Source: Ustilago trichophora
Lineage: Eukaryota; Basidiomycota; Ustilaginomycetes; Ustilaginales; Ustilaginaceae
Assembly: GCA_900323505.1 (NCBI GenBank)
Contig: OOIN01000030.1
Coordinates: 496,001 to 560,000 of the forward strand
Direction: 5' to 3'
Length of the DNA stretch: 64,000 nucleotides
The notes beneath the pieces were generated by a model. It saw only the letters and a list, made by a program, of their open reading frames with translations. It had not been told where the DNA came from and did not search any database. Of this stretch, positions 10,533-20,523 are shown piece by piece; the stretch's first letter is position 1, and every line of letters starts with the position of its first letter. The position numbers and the translations under genes are program-made.

Positions 10533-11144
10533 TGTGGTATTTTCCTCCACTTGTCGCTCTCTTCGCGTGGAAGCAGCCATCTCAAGTCGCGCCAGAAGCC
10601 TCATTGAACTTCGAGTGTTTCTGCTTCAGCAGAGATGATATACTTGTCACTGTGATGTAAGCGGTGTCGCTTTGTAGGGAGCTGTCCACGAGAACGGTTG
10701 AATGTTCCCTAAGCAACGAGATTGTCACACGAAGCTGCCGCAACGGGGGATTCTTGAGGTTGCATGGTTGTTGCCTTGCGGCTTGATAAGTGCTGACTTT
10801 TCACACAGACAGTGTGAAGTCGTGAGAAAAACCAGAAAATAGCGAGGAGCGTCCATTCTCGTGGGAGGATTGTTCTCGAGACTCAATATTTCTTCAACGA
10901 CAACTTGGGTAAGGTTCGAATGAAACAAGCCAGATGTTGTCGGCTGGAAAGAGATTAGCAACTCAAACGTGTGTGACGTCCGGTATCACAGCTGCACATT
11001 TACCCATCCGCACATTCTGTTGCACCTCGTGGGACAAGTCTTGCTACCATATGGTAGCCACCCATAGCAGTCTCAGTCTATCACAATATGGATGCATCCA
11101 AGGCGAATGGCACGAGGAGAATTGAGATTGGTTACGAGCTTGCT
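10533..11144. other. intergenic, nothing recognised
   Basis: About 600 bp between the YR remnant and the 3' end of the next effector gene. No open frame with a signal peptide or known domain. Confidence 0.4.
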
Positions 11145-11942
11145 TCATATCACAGCATGGCGTGTGGGGAAAAGTGGGAGCATTAGAGTGGGATGCACAT
11201 CTTTCAAAACTTCAGAGAGAGACTTGGTGTACTTCGATCGTCCCAACTCGCCTTGAAACTTGTCCATATCAGCACCAGATAGCTTGGCATAACCGTGGAG
11301 CCCCAGTTCCAAAGGCTCGCTGTGGCTCCATTGGGCAGGAACCGAGATCAGCATCATCGAGGGAACGTCCGCACCAAAGAAGTCATGAGTATAAGGATTC
11401 ATCATTCCGATACGCTGAAGCCATTGATACCGAGCATCTTCCGCTTTGATCGAGATTGGAGTCATGTAAAAGTCTCTCAGAGGACCGCGTCCAAGTCTTT
11501 GACTTCCGACATAGTAGAGACTCTTGCTCTTGAACTGACTTTGCAGCTCCAGCTTGATCATGCGTGTTGCTTCTGGTCCCAGCTGAGCGTTTTCATAGAG
11601 TGGCGCCGGAGTCGAGATTGGCTGGGGCTTTAGATTCCACTGCTGCATTTCTTTCAGGAAGGTCTCAAATAGCCAGTTTGGATGCTTGACGTGCTGCAGC
11701 GTAGAGGTGTGCAGGGAAAAGGAAGAGGCGATGTCGAATGAGGCCATCTGATCCAGTTCGGATCGTGAAGGTGCAACCGAGGACGAGGAAGGCGCAAGAG
11801 GAGGTGCATGCCATCCGAACTGCTGGCTCTTCATAGGCAAAGAGCATGCCATACCGAAGAGACAGGCCGCAGCTGCCATCGGTACTGCTTTGCGTCGTGA
11901 TGCACCTGCCAGCCTCATGGTGTGAGAGTTAGCGCAGGCCAA
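11145..11942 (-). CDS. secreted array-family effector candidate (265 aa)
   Basis: Two in-frame Met codons are possible (11942 or 11918); both precede the hydrophobic segment PMAAAACLFGMACS. A Ser/Pro-rich linker leads to the core: SLYYVG, FYMTPI, SMMLISV and LHGYAKLSG, the last being one of the clearest copies of the hGFh motif. LSEVLKDV starts the C-terminal helix. Longer than most members because of an insertion between the second and third strands. No cysteine in the mature part. Function unknown. Confidence 0.77.
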   Translation of the reverse strand: MACANSHTMRLAGASRRKAVPMAAAACLFGMACSLPMKSQQFGWHAPPLAPSSSSVAPSRSELDQMASFDIASSFSLHTSTLQHVKHPNWLFETFLKEMQQWNLKPQPISTPAPLYENAQLGPEATRMIKLELQSQFKSKSLYYVGSQRLGRGPLRDFYMTPISIKAEDARYQWLQRIGMMNPYTHDFFGADVPSMMLISVPAQWSHSEPLELGLHGYAKLSGADMDKFQGELGRSKYTKSLSEVLKDVHPTLMLPLFPTRHAVI

Positions 11943-12368
11943 GCATGTTTTGATCCAAGCTTGTTCGGACGGGTTTATGTAGTGGATCGCATCTCAATCG
12001 AGGTGGACAATCCTTTTCCTCCATTGAGCCGCCTTGCTTAGCAGGAGACAGTTGCTCAAAGGCTACAGGACTAAGAAACGTCAGGCTCAAACGAGCCCGG
12101 ATACTACGGCTCCCGGATCGTGAGATAGTTTGCCGGAGGCTCTTGCGTGCGTCTGGTGGGGTGATCACGAACGACTTGGCAATCTGCAATAGCGGACCTC
12201 GAGGCTCAGATTCAGAATTTTCTGCATTTCTTCTGTTCGCAAAACGATAATTAGATAAATAAATACATGTGTAAATAAAAATGAGGAAGAATTAGATGAA
12301 AATGCGAGGTCGAAAAATCAAGAAAAAACACCCACAAAATGAGCTCTCTGCAAATTTGGACCGGTGAG
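11943..12368. other. intergenic, AT-rich in its right part
   Basis: Promoter of the gene starting at 11942 (left) and 3' flank of the next effector (right). The stretch 12240-12340 is A-rich with AATAAATAAATACATG, which may include a 3'-end signal for the minus-strand gene to its right only if read on the other strand; no firm element is called. Confidence 0.35.
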
Positions 12369-13049
12369 TCACGGAATGCGCGGACTAGAAGGAGATTCAG
12401 GCGGCACATCCGCCAAACTAGCCAACACCTGCCTCAGGCTGAAGACGTACCCTCGATTTCCACTGCTTTGAATCATATGGAACAGCGGCAGACGGGTAGA
12501 AACCCTGGCCACTCCATGAAGATCAAAGCGAGGATAGCTCCCTGGGTCATCAGCTCCGAAAGCAGTCATTAACGCAATCTCATAGGTGCGGGACCTACCA
12601 TCAGGCGCTTGAAGCTCTCCTCTGACGTGTGAAGCCTTTTGTATTGGCATTGCAAGCGATACGCCTCCGATAGTGGCGGTTGCAGGCCCAAGATAGATGT
12701 ACTTGAGCGTGTCGGGATCTGGGCTCAGTTGACCCTGCAGACTCGATGCGATGTCGAGCAAAGCTTGGCCGTTGGGTGCATGAGGCTTGAACCTGAGTCC
12801 TCGGGGAATAAATACTCGGCTGGCAGCCGACAAGTCGGACATTCGACTCTCAAAATGACGAGGAGGCAGGATGACTGCCTGTAGCTGGATCGAGGACGGA
12901 CGACGAGATGATGCTACCGCTGCTGTCGACGGTCCACCCCTCTCGAAAGATCTGATCGTCGGCGACGCGATGCATGAACATAGCCGAAAGAATATAAAGG
13001 AAACACTCAAGGCCTGACTAGCGCTTGCTCGCTGCACACCGAAAAACAT
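12369..13049 (-). CDS. secreted array-family effector candidate (226 aa)
   Basis: The frame is open to 13133; starts at 13079 or 13049 both lead into the hydrophobic segment ALSVSFIFFRLCSCIAS, and 13049 gives the most normal signal peptide. The core reads YIYLGPA, LAMPI, EIALMTAFG and LHGVARVS, and the C-terminal helix follows YVFSLRQVLASL. Cysteines only in the signal sequence. A TATAGAAAC box sits about 100 nt upstream of 13049. Function unknown. Confidence 0.75.
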   Translation of the reverse strand: MFFGVQRASASQALSVSFIFFRLCSCIASPTIRSFERGGPSTAAVASSRRPSSIQLQAVILPPRHFESRMSDLSAASRVFIPRGLRFKPHAPNGQALLDIASSLQGQLSPDPDTLKYIYLGPATATIGGVSLAMPIQKASHVRGELQAPDGRSRTYEIALMTAFGADDPGSYPRFDLHGVARVSTRLPLFHMIQSSGNRGYVFSLRQVLASLADVPPESPSSPRIP

Positions 13050-13391
13050 CTTGAGGATGGTAGAGAACGGACTTAGCATCTGGCGACTTTTGCTCTTAGA
13101 TGAGCAGCTCGGAGGATCAATCATTGGCATCAAAGGTTTAGAGGAAGCGTTTCTATAGTCTCTCGCAGGGGCCGATTCGAGTCTGACACCATTAATGGGG
13201 TCTATGACGCACTTCTCAACCTCGAAGCTCGATGAAATTCATCTTGCCCCATTCTCACGGCTGGATCACAGAGATGTTGTGGCGTCGGACGATGAATGCA
13301 TTCGAAGGGACGTTGGACCGACAAAAGCAAAGGATGGGGTGAGACAGAGTTACTAGGGTATGAGCATCGTTTGGTCAAGATCAAGCGATCG

Positions 13392-14003
13392 TCATTTGAA
13401 TACATGAAGGATGGGGGCTGATGCCCAGTCGATCTTCGGAAACAGGCTGCCAAGAGTTGTGATCGGAGTCGCACCCCTTTCCTTGAGAAAAGCGAGGTAA
13501 TTCGTCAAGTCATCCGGATGAACATTCACAACATGACTGAAGCCCGTGATCTTCAGTCCGCCGGATGCGTCTTTCATGATGATAGCAAGTGTAGTGCCAG
13601 GTCCGCCTTGACCATGTGGATAGCGCAACGGAAGCGCAAATACCTGCTTGGACCACGGAAACCATGCTTGCGAGACTGTCACTAGTGGTAGATCCTTGCC
13701 AAAGGCGAGCATCTCGCTACGGATCGACTTGGCGACGGACGGCGTTTTGTTCAGAATGGCGAGAGTGTTACGATGAGGTGTGGCTTGATAAGGCAAAGAA
13801 AGGTAACTGAATTGCCGATTGAGTTCATCAATGTGACGCACAAGAAGAGGGTCAGGAGGATGAGCTATAGCTCGCTCAACAAACACGGTACGAGCCAAGG
13901 GATTCGGATACCTCCAGTGAGATTGGTGAGCCATTGTTAAAGCTGTAATCGTGGTGAAAGCATAACATAGGCCCAACCATAATCCTGTTAGTCGAGATGT
14001 CAT
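13392..14003 (-). CDS. secreted array-family effector candidate (203 aa)
   Basis: Start chosen at 14003 (MTSRLTGLWLGLCYAFTTIT...), a compact signal peptide; a Met at 14024 adds seven residues. The core is FALPL, TLAIIM and ITGFSHVVN; the first aromatic-LG motif is replaced by VSQAWFPWSKQ, so this is one of the more diverged members. No cysteine after the signal peptide. It lies only about 340 bp from the neighbouring member to its left and is followed on its upstream side by YR element 1. Function unknown. Confidence 0.72.
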   Translation of the reverse strand: MTSRLTGLWLGLCYAFTTITALTMAHQSHWRYPNPLARTVFVERAIAHPPDPLLVRHIDELNRQFSYLSLPYQATPHRNTLAILNKTPSVAKSIRSEMLAFGKDLPLVTVSQAWFPWSKQVFALPLRYPHGQGGPGTTLAIIMKDASGGLKITGFSHVVNVHPDDLTNYLAFLKERGATPITTLGSLFPKIDWASAPILHVFK

Positions 14004-14387
14004 AGCTCGTTGACCTGGAGACAATTGTGGATAGAGAAGAAGCAGATTTGGCTGTTACGATCAAGGACCCGGCTGCTTGCTCGCAATCTCTCAGTATCGG
14101 AGAATCCTGCCGCGAATTAGGCGCAAGCAGGGGCTAAAGGGTGGGAGAGTTTTTGAGATGAACAGGCGGTACCGTGCAGAGCTGTGCACCTTCCAGTGCA
14201 GTTCACGAGCTGATCTTCACTGCCACGGTGAATGATGCTCACTTGCCTTCGGTGGGCTGTAGCCCGGTGATGACCCACTCACGCCCTCTTGCAATCGAAA
14301 TTCGCACAGAATCTCATTCATTATTGTTGTCGTGTTACAGTCAAGAAAGAACGTCACGCTTGAGATGATGATGTCATGAAAAAGAAG
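14004..14387. promoter_or_regulatory. upstream region of the effector starting at 14003, cut by YR element 1
   Basis: The region between the start codon and the outer edge of the YR retroelement at 14388. The element therefore sits less than 400 bp upstream of this gene. No clear TATA box was found. Confidence 0.35.
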
Positions 14388-14483
14388 TCCCGACTGAGCA
14401 TCGCTTGCCCAAGACTATGAGTGAATGAATTGATTGCGGCAAGACCTGTGAGGCCTGAAGCTCGATGAGGCTCCCGGCCTGCC
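14388..14483 (-). repeat. YR element 1, repeat B2 (outer right end)
   Basis: Outer copy of B, beginning TCCCGACTGAGCATCGC on the plus strand. Separated from A2 by a 65-bp spacer that is also kept in the solo remnants at 10.2, 28.3 and 35.8 kb. Confidence 0.92.
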
Positions 14484-14548
14484 GTGAGGGAGGCCGGTCG
14501 AGCGCTAAGGCAAGCGGCAAGGACAAAGGGAGGGCATACAGGGTGGGA

Positions 14549-14706
14549 AGAAACAAAGCTTGTCCGCTAGGCGAGGCCTAGCGAAGGTTAAGAGATGATG
14601 GTACTAAGGAAGAATGACAAAGGACGAAAACATAGAGGCATAATGAAGTGGGTGACGTGGCAAGCTCTGCTTGCCCAGACGCTCTCGCCCTGCCGCACGA
14701 GTTGCA
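14549..14706 (-). repeat. YR element 1, repeat A2
   Basis: Second copy of A, directly abutting B1. Contains the palindromic CGCTAGGCGAGGCCTAGCG core, also present in diverged form in the family-1 terminal remnants. Confidence 0.93.
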
Positions 14707-14802
14707 TCCCGACTGAGCATCGCTTGCCCAAGACTATGAGTGAATGAATTGATTGCGGCAAGACCTGTGAGGCCTGAAGCTCGATGAGGCTCCCGGCCTG
14801 CC
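14707..14802 (-). repeat. YR element 1, repeat B1
   Basis: The 96-bp inner copy of B, identical to B2. It lies just downstream of the ORF2 frame end and abuts A2 with no intervening base. Confidence 0.92.
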
Positions 14803-14842
14803 ACAACGGCGGCAGCGCCAGCACAGCTGATAGCGGTTGCAG

Positions 14843-17800
14843 CTAAAGGGACGGGCCAGCACCAGATGAGCACGCCGCCATGAGCAAAGCCTCAGAGGAC
14901 CGGGTCTCTCCATGAGAGTGTGCTGGGGACAAGGGGACCCTCTCGGACTGAGAACAGGGCAGAAGCAACCATGGTTCGACGCTCTGCAGCAGAGCGGTCG
15001 ATGTATCTTCGATAGCAGTCTGAAGACCATCGCCCAAGGAGCTGGATGGTGTCACTGGCAACACCTGTTGAAGCTGCCCATGTGGCAGCGCCTCGGCGGA
15101 AGGAATGGCCAGCATACTTGGACGGCGTGAGGCCAAGCCGCTCGAGGGCACATCGAAGGGTACTGAGAAAGAATGTGCGAGTGAGGGGCTGGTAGCCGTC
15201 GTTGATACCAAAGACTGGTGCTGCTGCTGGCCGCTGAGATTGGCAGATGGCATGGAGAGCGGTGTATGGACACTCGATGCCACCAACTTTGGGCACAACC
15301 AGCGGTGCTCCAATGCGGAATGGGTCGGTCTTTGAGGCTGGGAGGACAAGGATGGCATAGTCGCTGTACCAGGTGATACCGCCAATGGTGATGACTGATG
15401 GGTCCAGTGTCGTCCATGTGACTTCACCGCAGCGGAGAAAACAGGCAAAGGAGACGGCAAACGCCGCTTTGATGACCTGCCGGTTCCAGGTGCCAAGTGA
15501 GGGGAGCCTGTCAAGCTCTTGTAGGATCCCTCGAAGCAGTGGAAGCGTGATTGGCAGCTTTGCTTGTGCTGCTTTGAGCCCATGAATGCGCTTGACACCC
15601 CGCATTGCTCGCTCAAGCCGTCCACATGAGAAGGCTGCTGAGTCGAGGCCAAGATCTGTGTGCCAGGAGCGCAAGGCGCCAACCTCGTGCTTGATGCTAT
15701 GGTATGAGCTTGAGCGGCACATGTCTGCCACCCATTCGATGAGAAGGAGTCCTGAGGCTGGGAGCGGTGTGCAGCCTGGACCATACTGCCGCAGGACAAA
15801 GTTGCGATACTTGGTGATAGTGTTTGCGCTACGGGTGCGGGTTGAAGAGGCCAGGCCATGCCATATGAGCTTGGCTGCTGCTGGTGTGCAGCCTGCTGCT
15901 TGGACGAAGTCGAGTGGTGGGCTTGTGTGACGGATTCGGCGACTTGGGGGAAGAGCAACTTGTGTGCTATAGGGAACTGCAGCTTGACTTTTGAAAACTG
16001 TCGACGAGAAAGCAGGTCAGCAAGGCGGTTGTCTTCAGAAGACACTCGAGTTGGGCGGAGTGTGATACCCCGTGTGAAACACAATTGAAAGATTGCTCGA
16101 AGGAGTGTCTGTGTGAGGTGGTCCCGTGAGCGTCCAGAACGAAGGCCATGCTCCACATTGGTGTTATCAACATAGATCACCACCAGGCGTGGCTGTGTCC
16201 ATGCTTGACTGAACTGGCGGAGAGCTTCAAGCACCGCCAATGCTTCAAGGAAGCGAATGTCCTTAGAACGGTGGCGTCTGCTGATCTCTTTGGAGAACAC
16301 TGATCTTGGGCTGTCCATGAGACCAATGTGGCCACCATACGCACGCTTACTTGCATCTGTCCAAATGTGCTCGACAATGAGTGGCGATGGCTGCAGCAGA
16401 GTGTGTCCTGGCCATGAGGCAAGGAGTGTCTTCCACCACCGCAGCTCTGCTGTTGCTGGGCCAGGCAAGCGTCGCCGCTGCAAAGGATGTTGGTGAGCAA
16501 TGCGGACCGCATCATAGAGCCGTCGAAGATATGCCTTGGCATGAGGAACAACTTGCGAGACAAATTGTAGCAGACCAGCAATGCGCTGCCAGTCAATGAG
16601 GGATGCAGATCGGCGAGAGAGCAGGTATTCGATGGACTCGAGGATTCTCTGCTGGCGCTCCTCTGTGATGCCAACTGTCTGGCGGAGTGTGTCAATCTCA
16701 ATCCCCAAGATCTCCAGGCGGGTGACACTGCTGAATGTCTTGGGTGGCGATGGTTGTAGACCAAGTGCACCACAAGCGAGAGCAAGGCTATGAAGCGGGG
16801 CTGTTGGGTCCTCACCCACTGGTACCGCGCCAAAGAAATCGTCGAGGTAGTGATCAACTGGGTGAGGTGTTGTGGCGCTCACAACCCAGTTGACTATCTC
16901 TGCAAACAGATTGAAGAGCCATGGTGAGCTGCGACCGCCAAAGGTTAAGCTGGTCTCCATGTAGAACGCCTTGTTGAAGGTAAACCCAAGGAGACGAGCA
17001 TCCTTGTCACTGACAACAACATGTCTGAAAGCATCGACCAGGTCGCTCTTCCACAGCATGCAGCCAGGGTTGTCGCGTACATAGTCAATGAGACAAGTCA
17101 GGCCTGTGTACTTGATGTACGTGTACTCTTGTCTGATGCCATCATTGACGGAAGGGAGCTGACCAGAATGTGGCTGGCGAGGATGCGACAAGTGATGAAT
17201 TGTGCGAAGCTTGCTTGACCGAGGCTTTGGAACGGTACCAATGGGAGAACAAACAAGCTGACATTGAGATGGTTCAACCTGCTTGAGTCTGTCCTCCAGA
17301 ATGCGAGCTTGGATCTCTTTGGCAACATGTTGTCTGCCGTTGAGGTCCATTGGGAGATTCTCGACGCCAGAATAGCGAGGTAAAGTGGCTAGTGGACCAT
17401 TGTAGCCAATGTTCACGCCATGCTTGATACCGCCAAGGAGCTGGGCTGCAACAAGTTGGTCTGGATACCGTGCCAGGATCGTGTGCCATGCTGCTGCTGC
17501 CTGCTGCATTGTGCCACGCCTGGCCGGACAGGTGCCAGCGTCGAAGAGAGGTAACATGATGGTGGTATTGGGACGAGGTGGTGGCTGTGAAATCTGCTGG
17601 CTAAGGAGGGTGGACAGACAGAGGTCAGCCGATGGAACTGCTAGTGCCTGTTGAGTGGCAAGAGTAGTGTCCGCTTGGCTTTGCCAGGATGAAGGTGCAT
17701 CAACTGGGGCAGGCAGGGACAGAAGATTTGTACGGACAAAGCCCTCGTGGCAGCGCCAGGGTGTGTTGACACCAGCTAGGGCGGGCAGGGGCAAGAGGGG

Positions 17801-17992
17801 CTGAGCGGCAGGCATGGCAGGGGCCGCTGCCAGAGCGTCACTGGGCACAAGCATTGGACTTGTACAGGACAAGGAAAGTGAATTGAAAGGGAGGACGGCT
17901 GCCAGGCTTGAAGACGAGCACTGGGGCAGCAAACAATGTGATCGTGCCAAATGTATGGCACACAGTGCGGCTGAGTGAGGGAGAAAACTCAC
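14843..17992 (-). CDS. reverse transcriptase-RNase H polyprotein of YR element 1
   Basis: Open for 1049 codons from a GTG at 17992; the first ATG is at 17854. Reverse transcriptase motifs are clear: [45 protein letters not shown] and the catalytic box YLDDFFG (YLDD near residues 382-385). RNase H follows with WTDAS (Asp near 546), [13 protein letters not shown] and VIYVDNTN, ending in RLADLLSR. After about residue 680 the frame turns into Ser/Pro/Gln-rich sequence with no domain, because the same DNA encodes the recombinase in another frame. The first stretch after ORF1 contains a GTGAGT that could be a splice donor. Confidence 0.88.
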   Translation of the reverse strand: MSFLPHSAALCAIHLARSHCLLPQCSSSSLAAVLPFNSLSLSCTSPMLVPSDALAAAPAMPAAQPLLPLPALAGVNTPWRCHEGFVRTNLLSLPAPVDAPSSWQSQADTTLATQQALAVPSADLCLSTLLSQQISQPPPRPNTTIMLPLFDAGTCPARRGTMQQAAAAWHTILARYPDQLVAAQLLGGIKHGVNIGYNGPLATLPRYSGVENLPMDLNGRQHVAKEIQARILEDRLKQVEPSQCQLVCSPIGTVPKPRSSKLRTIHHLSHPRQPHSGQLPSVNDGIRQEYTYIKYTGLTCLIDYVRDNPGCMLWKSDLVDAFRHVVVSDKDARLLGFTFNKAFYMETSLTFGGRSSPWLFNLFAEIVNWVVSATTPHPVDHYLDDFFGAVPVGEDPTAPLHSLALACGALGLQPSPPKTFSSVTRLEILGIEIDTLRQTVGITEERQQRILESIEYLLSRRSASLIDWQRIAGLLQFVSQVVPHAKAYLRRLYDAVRIAHQHPLQRRRLPGPATAELRWWKTLLASWPGHTLLQPSPLIVEHIWTDASKRAYGGHIGLMDSPRSVFSKEISRRHRSKDIRFLEALAVLEALRQFSQAWTQPRLVVIYVDNTNVEHGLRSGRSRDHLTQTLLRAIFQLCFTRGITLRPTRVSSEDNRLADLLSRRQFSKVKLQFPIAHKLLFPQVAESVTQAHHSTSSKQQAAHQQQPSSYGMAWPLQPAPVAQTLSPSIATLSCGSMVQAAHRSQPQDSFSSNGWQTCAAQAHTIASSTRLAPCAPGTQILASTQQPSHVDGLSEQCGVSSAFMGSKQHKQSCQSRFHCFEGSYKSLTGSPHLAPGTGRSSKRRLPSPLPVFSAAVKSHGRHWTHQSSPLAVSPGTATMPSLSSQPQRPTHSALEHRWLCPKLVASSVHTPLSMPSANLSGQQQHQSLVSTTATSPSLAHSFSVPFDVPSSGLASRRPSMLAIPSAEALPHGQLQQVLPVTPSSSLGDGLQTAIEDTSTALLQSVEPWLLLPCSQSERVPLSPAHSHGETRSSEALLMAACSSGAGPSL
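14892..15902 (-). CDS. tyrosine recombinase domain of YR element 1 (no ATG at its start)
   Basis: Minus-strand frame lying in the -1 frame relative to the RT-RNase H frame. The N-terminal SAM-like domain is present ([12 protein letters not shown]..., [11 protein letters not shown]), followed by the catalytic core: FLRCGEVTW with the first Arg, [10 protein letters not shown] (H-x-x-R box) and [12 protein letters not shown] with the nucleophilic Tyr. The domain begins upstream of any in-frame ATG; the first Met (near 15722) would delete the SAM-like part. Expression by -1 frameshift from the RT frame, or as a spliced product, is therefore likely. The recombinase would integrate the circular cDNA. 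Confidence 0.85.
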   Translation of the reverse strand, partial: QAAGCTPAAAKLIWHGLASSTRTRSANTITKYRNFVLRQYGPGCTPLPASGLLLIEWVADMCRSSSYHSIKHEVGALRSWHTDLGLDSAAFSCGRLERAMRGVKRIHGLKAAQAKLPITLPLLRGILQELDRLPSLGTWNRQVIKAAFAVSFACFLRCGEVTWTTLDPSVITIGGITWYSDYAILVLPASKTDPFRIGAPLVVPKVGGIECPYTALHAICQSQRPAAAPVFGINDGYQPLTRTFFLSTLRCALERLGLTPSKYAGHSFRRGAATWAASTGVASDTIQLLGRWSSDCYRRYIDRSAAERRTMVASALFSVREGPLVPSTLSWRDPVL

Positions 17993-18002
17993 GCTTGATG
18001 TG

Positions 18003-19394
18003 CTAGGCTTGCTTCTTGACCGGAGGTGAGGAGTCCTGCTGGGCTACGCAGCCTCGTGCCTGATGTGCGCCCTTGCACTTGCTGCAGATGTGCTGGCGAA
18101 GACAGGGCCGCTTGTCTGAACCAGAGCACCTCCCGTTGTTCCAGGAGAAGCAGACTTGGCTGCGGCGAGGGTCGTCGTCGCGGGCAGAGAGCGTTCGCTT
18201 TGCTGAGCTTTGCTGATTAGCAGTTGCAGAGCGGCCTTGAACACCTTGAAAGCACGAGAAGTGGGCCTCTGGGTCGGTGCGAAGCCAATCAGCTGAAGTT
18301 GCCTTACCAAACCGTTTGATGCAAACGGTCAGGATGTAGTCAACAACTCGTGGCCACGGAAAGACTTGATCGAGTTCCTGGATGTGCAACAAGAAGGAGC
18401 CAAGGCCAATGCCAAGAGCACGGTCTGTTGCTTGATAGGTACGCAGCTGTGTGTACACAATCCACACTCGCCAGAAGCTGGTGAAACTAGGGAACGATTT
18501 GGCAAACTGTTTGCCTGAGGTGGCGCTGGAGACGGACTTGTTGAAGACAATGCCGTTCACTGTGAAGCTGGTAGTATCCTCGGCGTCCTGCACCCAGGTT
18601 GGGCTAGCGAGCTTTGGCAAGTCGTGGGGGGACAATGAGTCGTCGAAAACCTTGTCTGCAATGTCGGGTGCCACCCACGGGAAGCCAGTAAGTTGTGCAA
18701 GAGACTCACCAGCAGGGATTGGCTGTGCAACGGGTGCAGGAGGCGTGACAGCAGCAGCGGCACCAGCAGTTGACGTCTGAGTAGGCAAGGGGGCAGCTGC
18801 CAATGATGAGAGGTGAGATGTAAGCAGCTCGCGCAGCGTATCGGTTAAATCGTCCTGCAGCGTTTGGCGAAGCTCTGCAAGGTCAGATTGAGTGACAGCT
18901 GGCTCTGATGGCAAGCTAGATGTCGTCGTGGTTGCTGCAGGTGCTGGCGTGGGGAGAGCAGTAGGGACACTTGGCTGGTGCCCAGCGACGGCAGGAACAG
19001 GAGTTGTTGTGGCTACGGCTGCCAGAGAGGGAAGTGTGGTGGCTGCAGGAGCAGTGAGAGCCACACGTGATGCAGTGGGCTGACAACTAGGCAAACGGTA
19101 AGGAACTGGAGCAGCTCGAGGTGCAGCTGGTACAACAGGGCGGCGAGAGCTTGGGACGGTTGGGTTTGGCGTCACCAATTGACTGCAGGACAGGCAGTTG
19201 ACAACTCGCTTATTGGCAAAGCGCTGGTGCTGAAATTGCGATGCTGGTTGAGGCTGCTTGCAGGTGCGACAGGCAAAGAGCGACTCAGGAGCAGGAGCAG
19301 CCGCAGGGGCCGGCGAGGACGGCGTATTGACGATGCCAAGCGACTCAACTGGGACCGAAGAGTCAGGAGGTGTGATAATAGCTGAGATTTCCAT
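18003..19394 (-). CDS. ORF1 (Gag-like) of YR element 1 (463 aa)
   Basis: Probable nucleocapsid protein. Residues 40-75 carry a CxxC...CxxC knuckle ([18 protein letters not shown]). A long Ala/Pro/Thr-rich linker follows, then a conserved block ([20 protein letters not shown]... [14 protein letters not shown]). Near the end come [18 protein letters not shown]3-H, like a CCCH finger, and [13 protein letters not shown], a CCHC-like knuckle. ORF2 begins within 11 bases downstream. ORF1 of YR element 2 has the same layout. Confidence 0.82.
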   Translation of the reverse strand: MEISAIITPPDSSVPVESLGIVNTPSSPAPAAAPAPESLFACRTCKQPQPASQFQHQRFANKRVVNCLSCSQLVTPNPTVPSSRRPVVPAAPRAAPVPYRLPSCQPTASRVALTAPAATTLPSLAAVATTTPVPAVAGHQPSVPTALPTPAPAATTTTSSLPSEPAVTQSDLAELRQTLQDDLTDTLRELLTSHLSSLAAAPLPTQTSTAGAAAAVTPPAPVAQPIPAGESLAQLTGFPWVAPDIADKVFDDSLSPHDLPKLASPTWVQDAEDTTSFTVNGIVFNKSVSSATSGKQFAKSFPSFTSFWRVWIVYTQLRTYQATDRALGIGLGSFLLHIQELDQVFPWPRVVDYILTVCIKRFGKATSADWLRTDPEAHFSCFQGVQGRSATANQQSSAKRTLSARDDDPRRSQVCFSWNNGRCSGSDKRPCLRQHICSKCKGAHQARGCVAQQDSSPPVKKQA

Positions 19395-19396
19395 AC

Positions 19397-19554
19397 AGAA
19401 ACAAAGCTTGTCCGCTAGGCGAGGCCTAGCGAAGGTTAAGAGATGATGGTACTAAGGAAGAATGACAAAGGACGAAAACATAGAGGCATAATGAAGTGGG
19501 TGACGTGGCAAGCTCTGCTTGCCCAGACGCTCTCGCCCTGCCGCACGAGTTGCA
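19397..19554 (-). repeat. YR element 1, terminal repeat A1
   Basis: The 158-bp left-hand repeat in element orientation, identical to A2 at 14549-14706. It ends two bases before the ATG codon of ORF1, so the ORF1 leader lies inside the repeat. Confidence 0.93.
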
Positions 19555-19673
19555 AATTTGTACTTGCGATACGACTTCAAACCGTGGTTGTCTCGGCGCT
19601 CAGGCGACGGTGATATCAGTGACAGCAAGCGCAGCTAGGGAATCAGAAGGCGAGCTTGGTTTACGTCAATCGG

Positions 19674-20354
19674 TCACTCCAATATGTACTTAATCTTCTG
19701 CATCTGCGCTGGGCCCGATTCATGATAGTCAGGATGGACATATGTGGGTAGAATCCTTGACAGTCCGTTCTCTGGAGTCTTAGGGACGATGTTTCTGGTG
19801 AGGGAATCTAGTTCAGATGCGGCATAGTCTCTCTTGAGGCCTTCATCAAACTTCTTTGCGTCTGACTTTTCCACAAAGGCAAAGTTATGGAGCTGCATCT
19901 TCTCCTTTAACGTTCGCCAGTGCTTCGGAGATGAAACAAAGGCAACATTGTACAATCCTTCAGAGGCTCCGCTCAGAAACATGGCGTAGACCTTACGCTT
20001 TTGATCCGGAGTCAAAGCGAGGTACAGCAGATTCTTATCCTTGCGTTGCTGGAGGAGCTGGCGTTGCACCATATCGACCTGATCCCGGACAAACTCCGCA
20101 TTTTTGTGCTCAGCGTAAGCGATCGGAGGCGAATCCAAGTTCCAGTCCTTGAATCGGGTGTTCAGTTTCTTTGTGTACTCTTCTGTACCAAATCTTCCCT
20201 CGAAGCCATCTTCGAGATGGACCACTGGCCCGGCTGGAAAAACGGAAGGGGAAACGCCTTCTGGAGGATCGTTGCCGATACCTGCAACCTTGTGCAAAGG
20301 CTGAGATGAAAGGAAGACGATGAGGAACACCACGCTTGCGAGGGCTCTTCGCAT
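19674..20354 (-). CDS. secreted array-family effector candidate (226 aa)
   Basis: Signal peptide MRRALASVVFLIVFLSSQPL then a cut near KVAG. The core is NLLYLALT (LG replaced by LA), VYAMFL, NVAFVSS and LHNFAFVEKS, with a lysine-rich C-terminal half. No cysteine at all. A GCATAAAAAGG box at 20511-20522, about 157 nt upstream, is shared with the genes at 36.2 and 43.2 kb. Its 3' end is only 120 bp from the edge of YR element 1. Function unknown. Confidence 0.78.
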   Translation of the reverse strand: MRRALASVVFLIVFLSSQPLHKVAGIGNDPPEGVSPSVFPAGPVVHLEDGFEGRFGTEEYTKKLNTRFKDWNLDSPPIAYAEHKNAEFVRDQVDMVQRQLLQQRKDKNLLYLALTPDQKRKVYAMFLSGASEGLYNVAFVSSPKHWRTLKEKMQLHNFAFVEKSDAKKFDEGLKRDYAASELDSLTRNIVPKTPENGLSRILPTYVHPDYHESGPAQMQKIKYILE

Positions 20355-20510
20355 CGTTCTGGGAAGTTTGAGTGTAAGAGAACAGTGAGAGGCCCGAGTG
20401 AGAAATGAGTAGAGCTGAAAGCGCTATCAGTAGAAGAGATGAGGGGGAGCCTGGGGGATGAGAAGAGAAGAGTGGTTTGTTCAAAGTGGTATCTCCTGTC
20501 TTCGAGACAG

Positions 20511-20522
20511 CCTTTTTATGCT
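20511..20522 (-). promoter_or_regulatory. TATA-like box GCATAAAAAGG
   Basis: Read on the minus strand upstream of the effector starting at 20354. The same GCATAAAAAG core occurs at comparable distance upstream of two other array genes. Confidence 0.45.
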
Positions 20523-20523
20523 C

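Larger units (their letters stand above)
14388..19554 (-). mobile_element. complete tyrosine-recombinase retroelement (DIRS/Ngaro type), YR element 1
   Basis: Read on the minus strand the order is A1 (19554-19397), ORF1, ORF2 (reverse transcriptase-RNase H), tyrosine recombinase, B1 (14802-14707), A2 (14706-14549), a 65-bp spacer (14548-14484) and B2 (14483-14388). A1/A2 (158 bp) and B1/B2 (96 bp) appear identical base for base. This split direct repeat order (A1-ORFs-B1-A2-B2) is known from PAT/Ngaro-type elements and distinguishes them from LTR retrotransposons. Such elements integrate by recombinase, so no target duplication is expected. Identical repeats and open frames imply a recent insertion. 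Confidence 0.92.
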
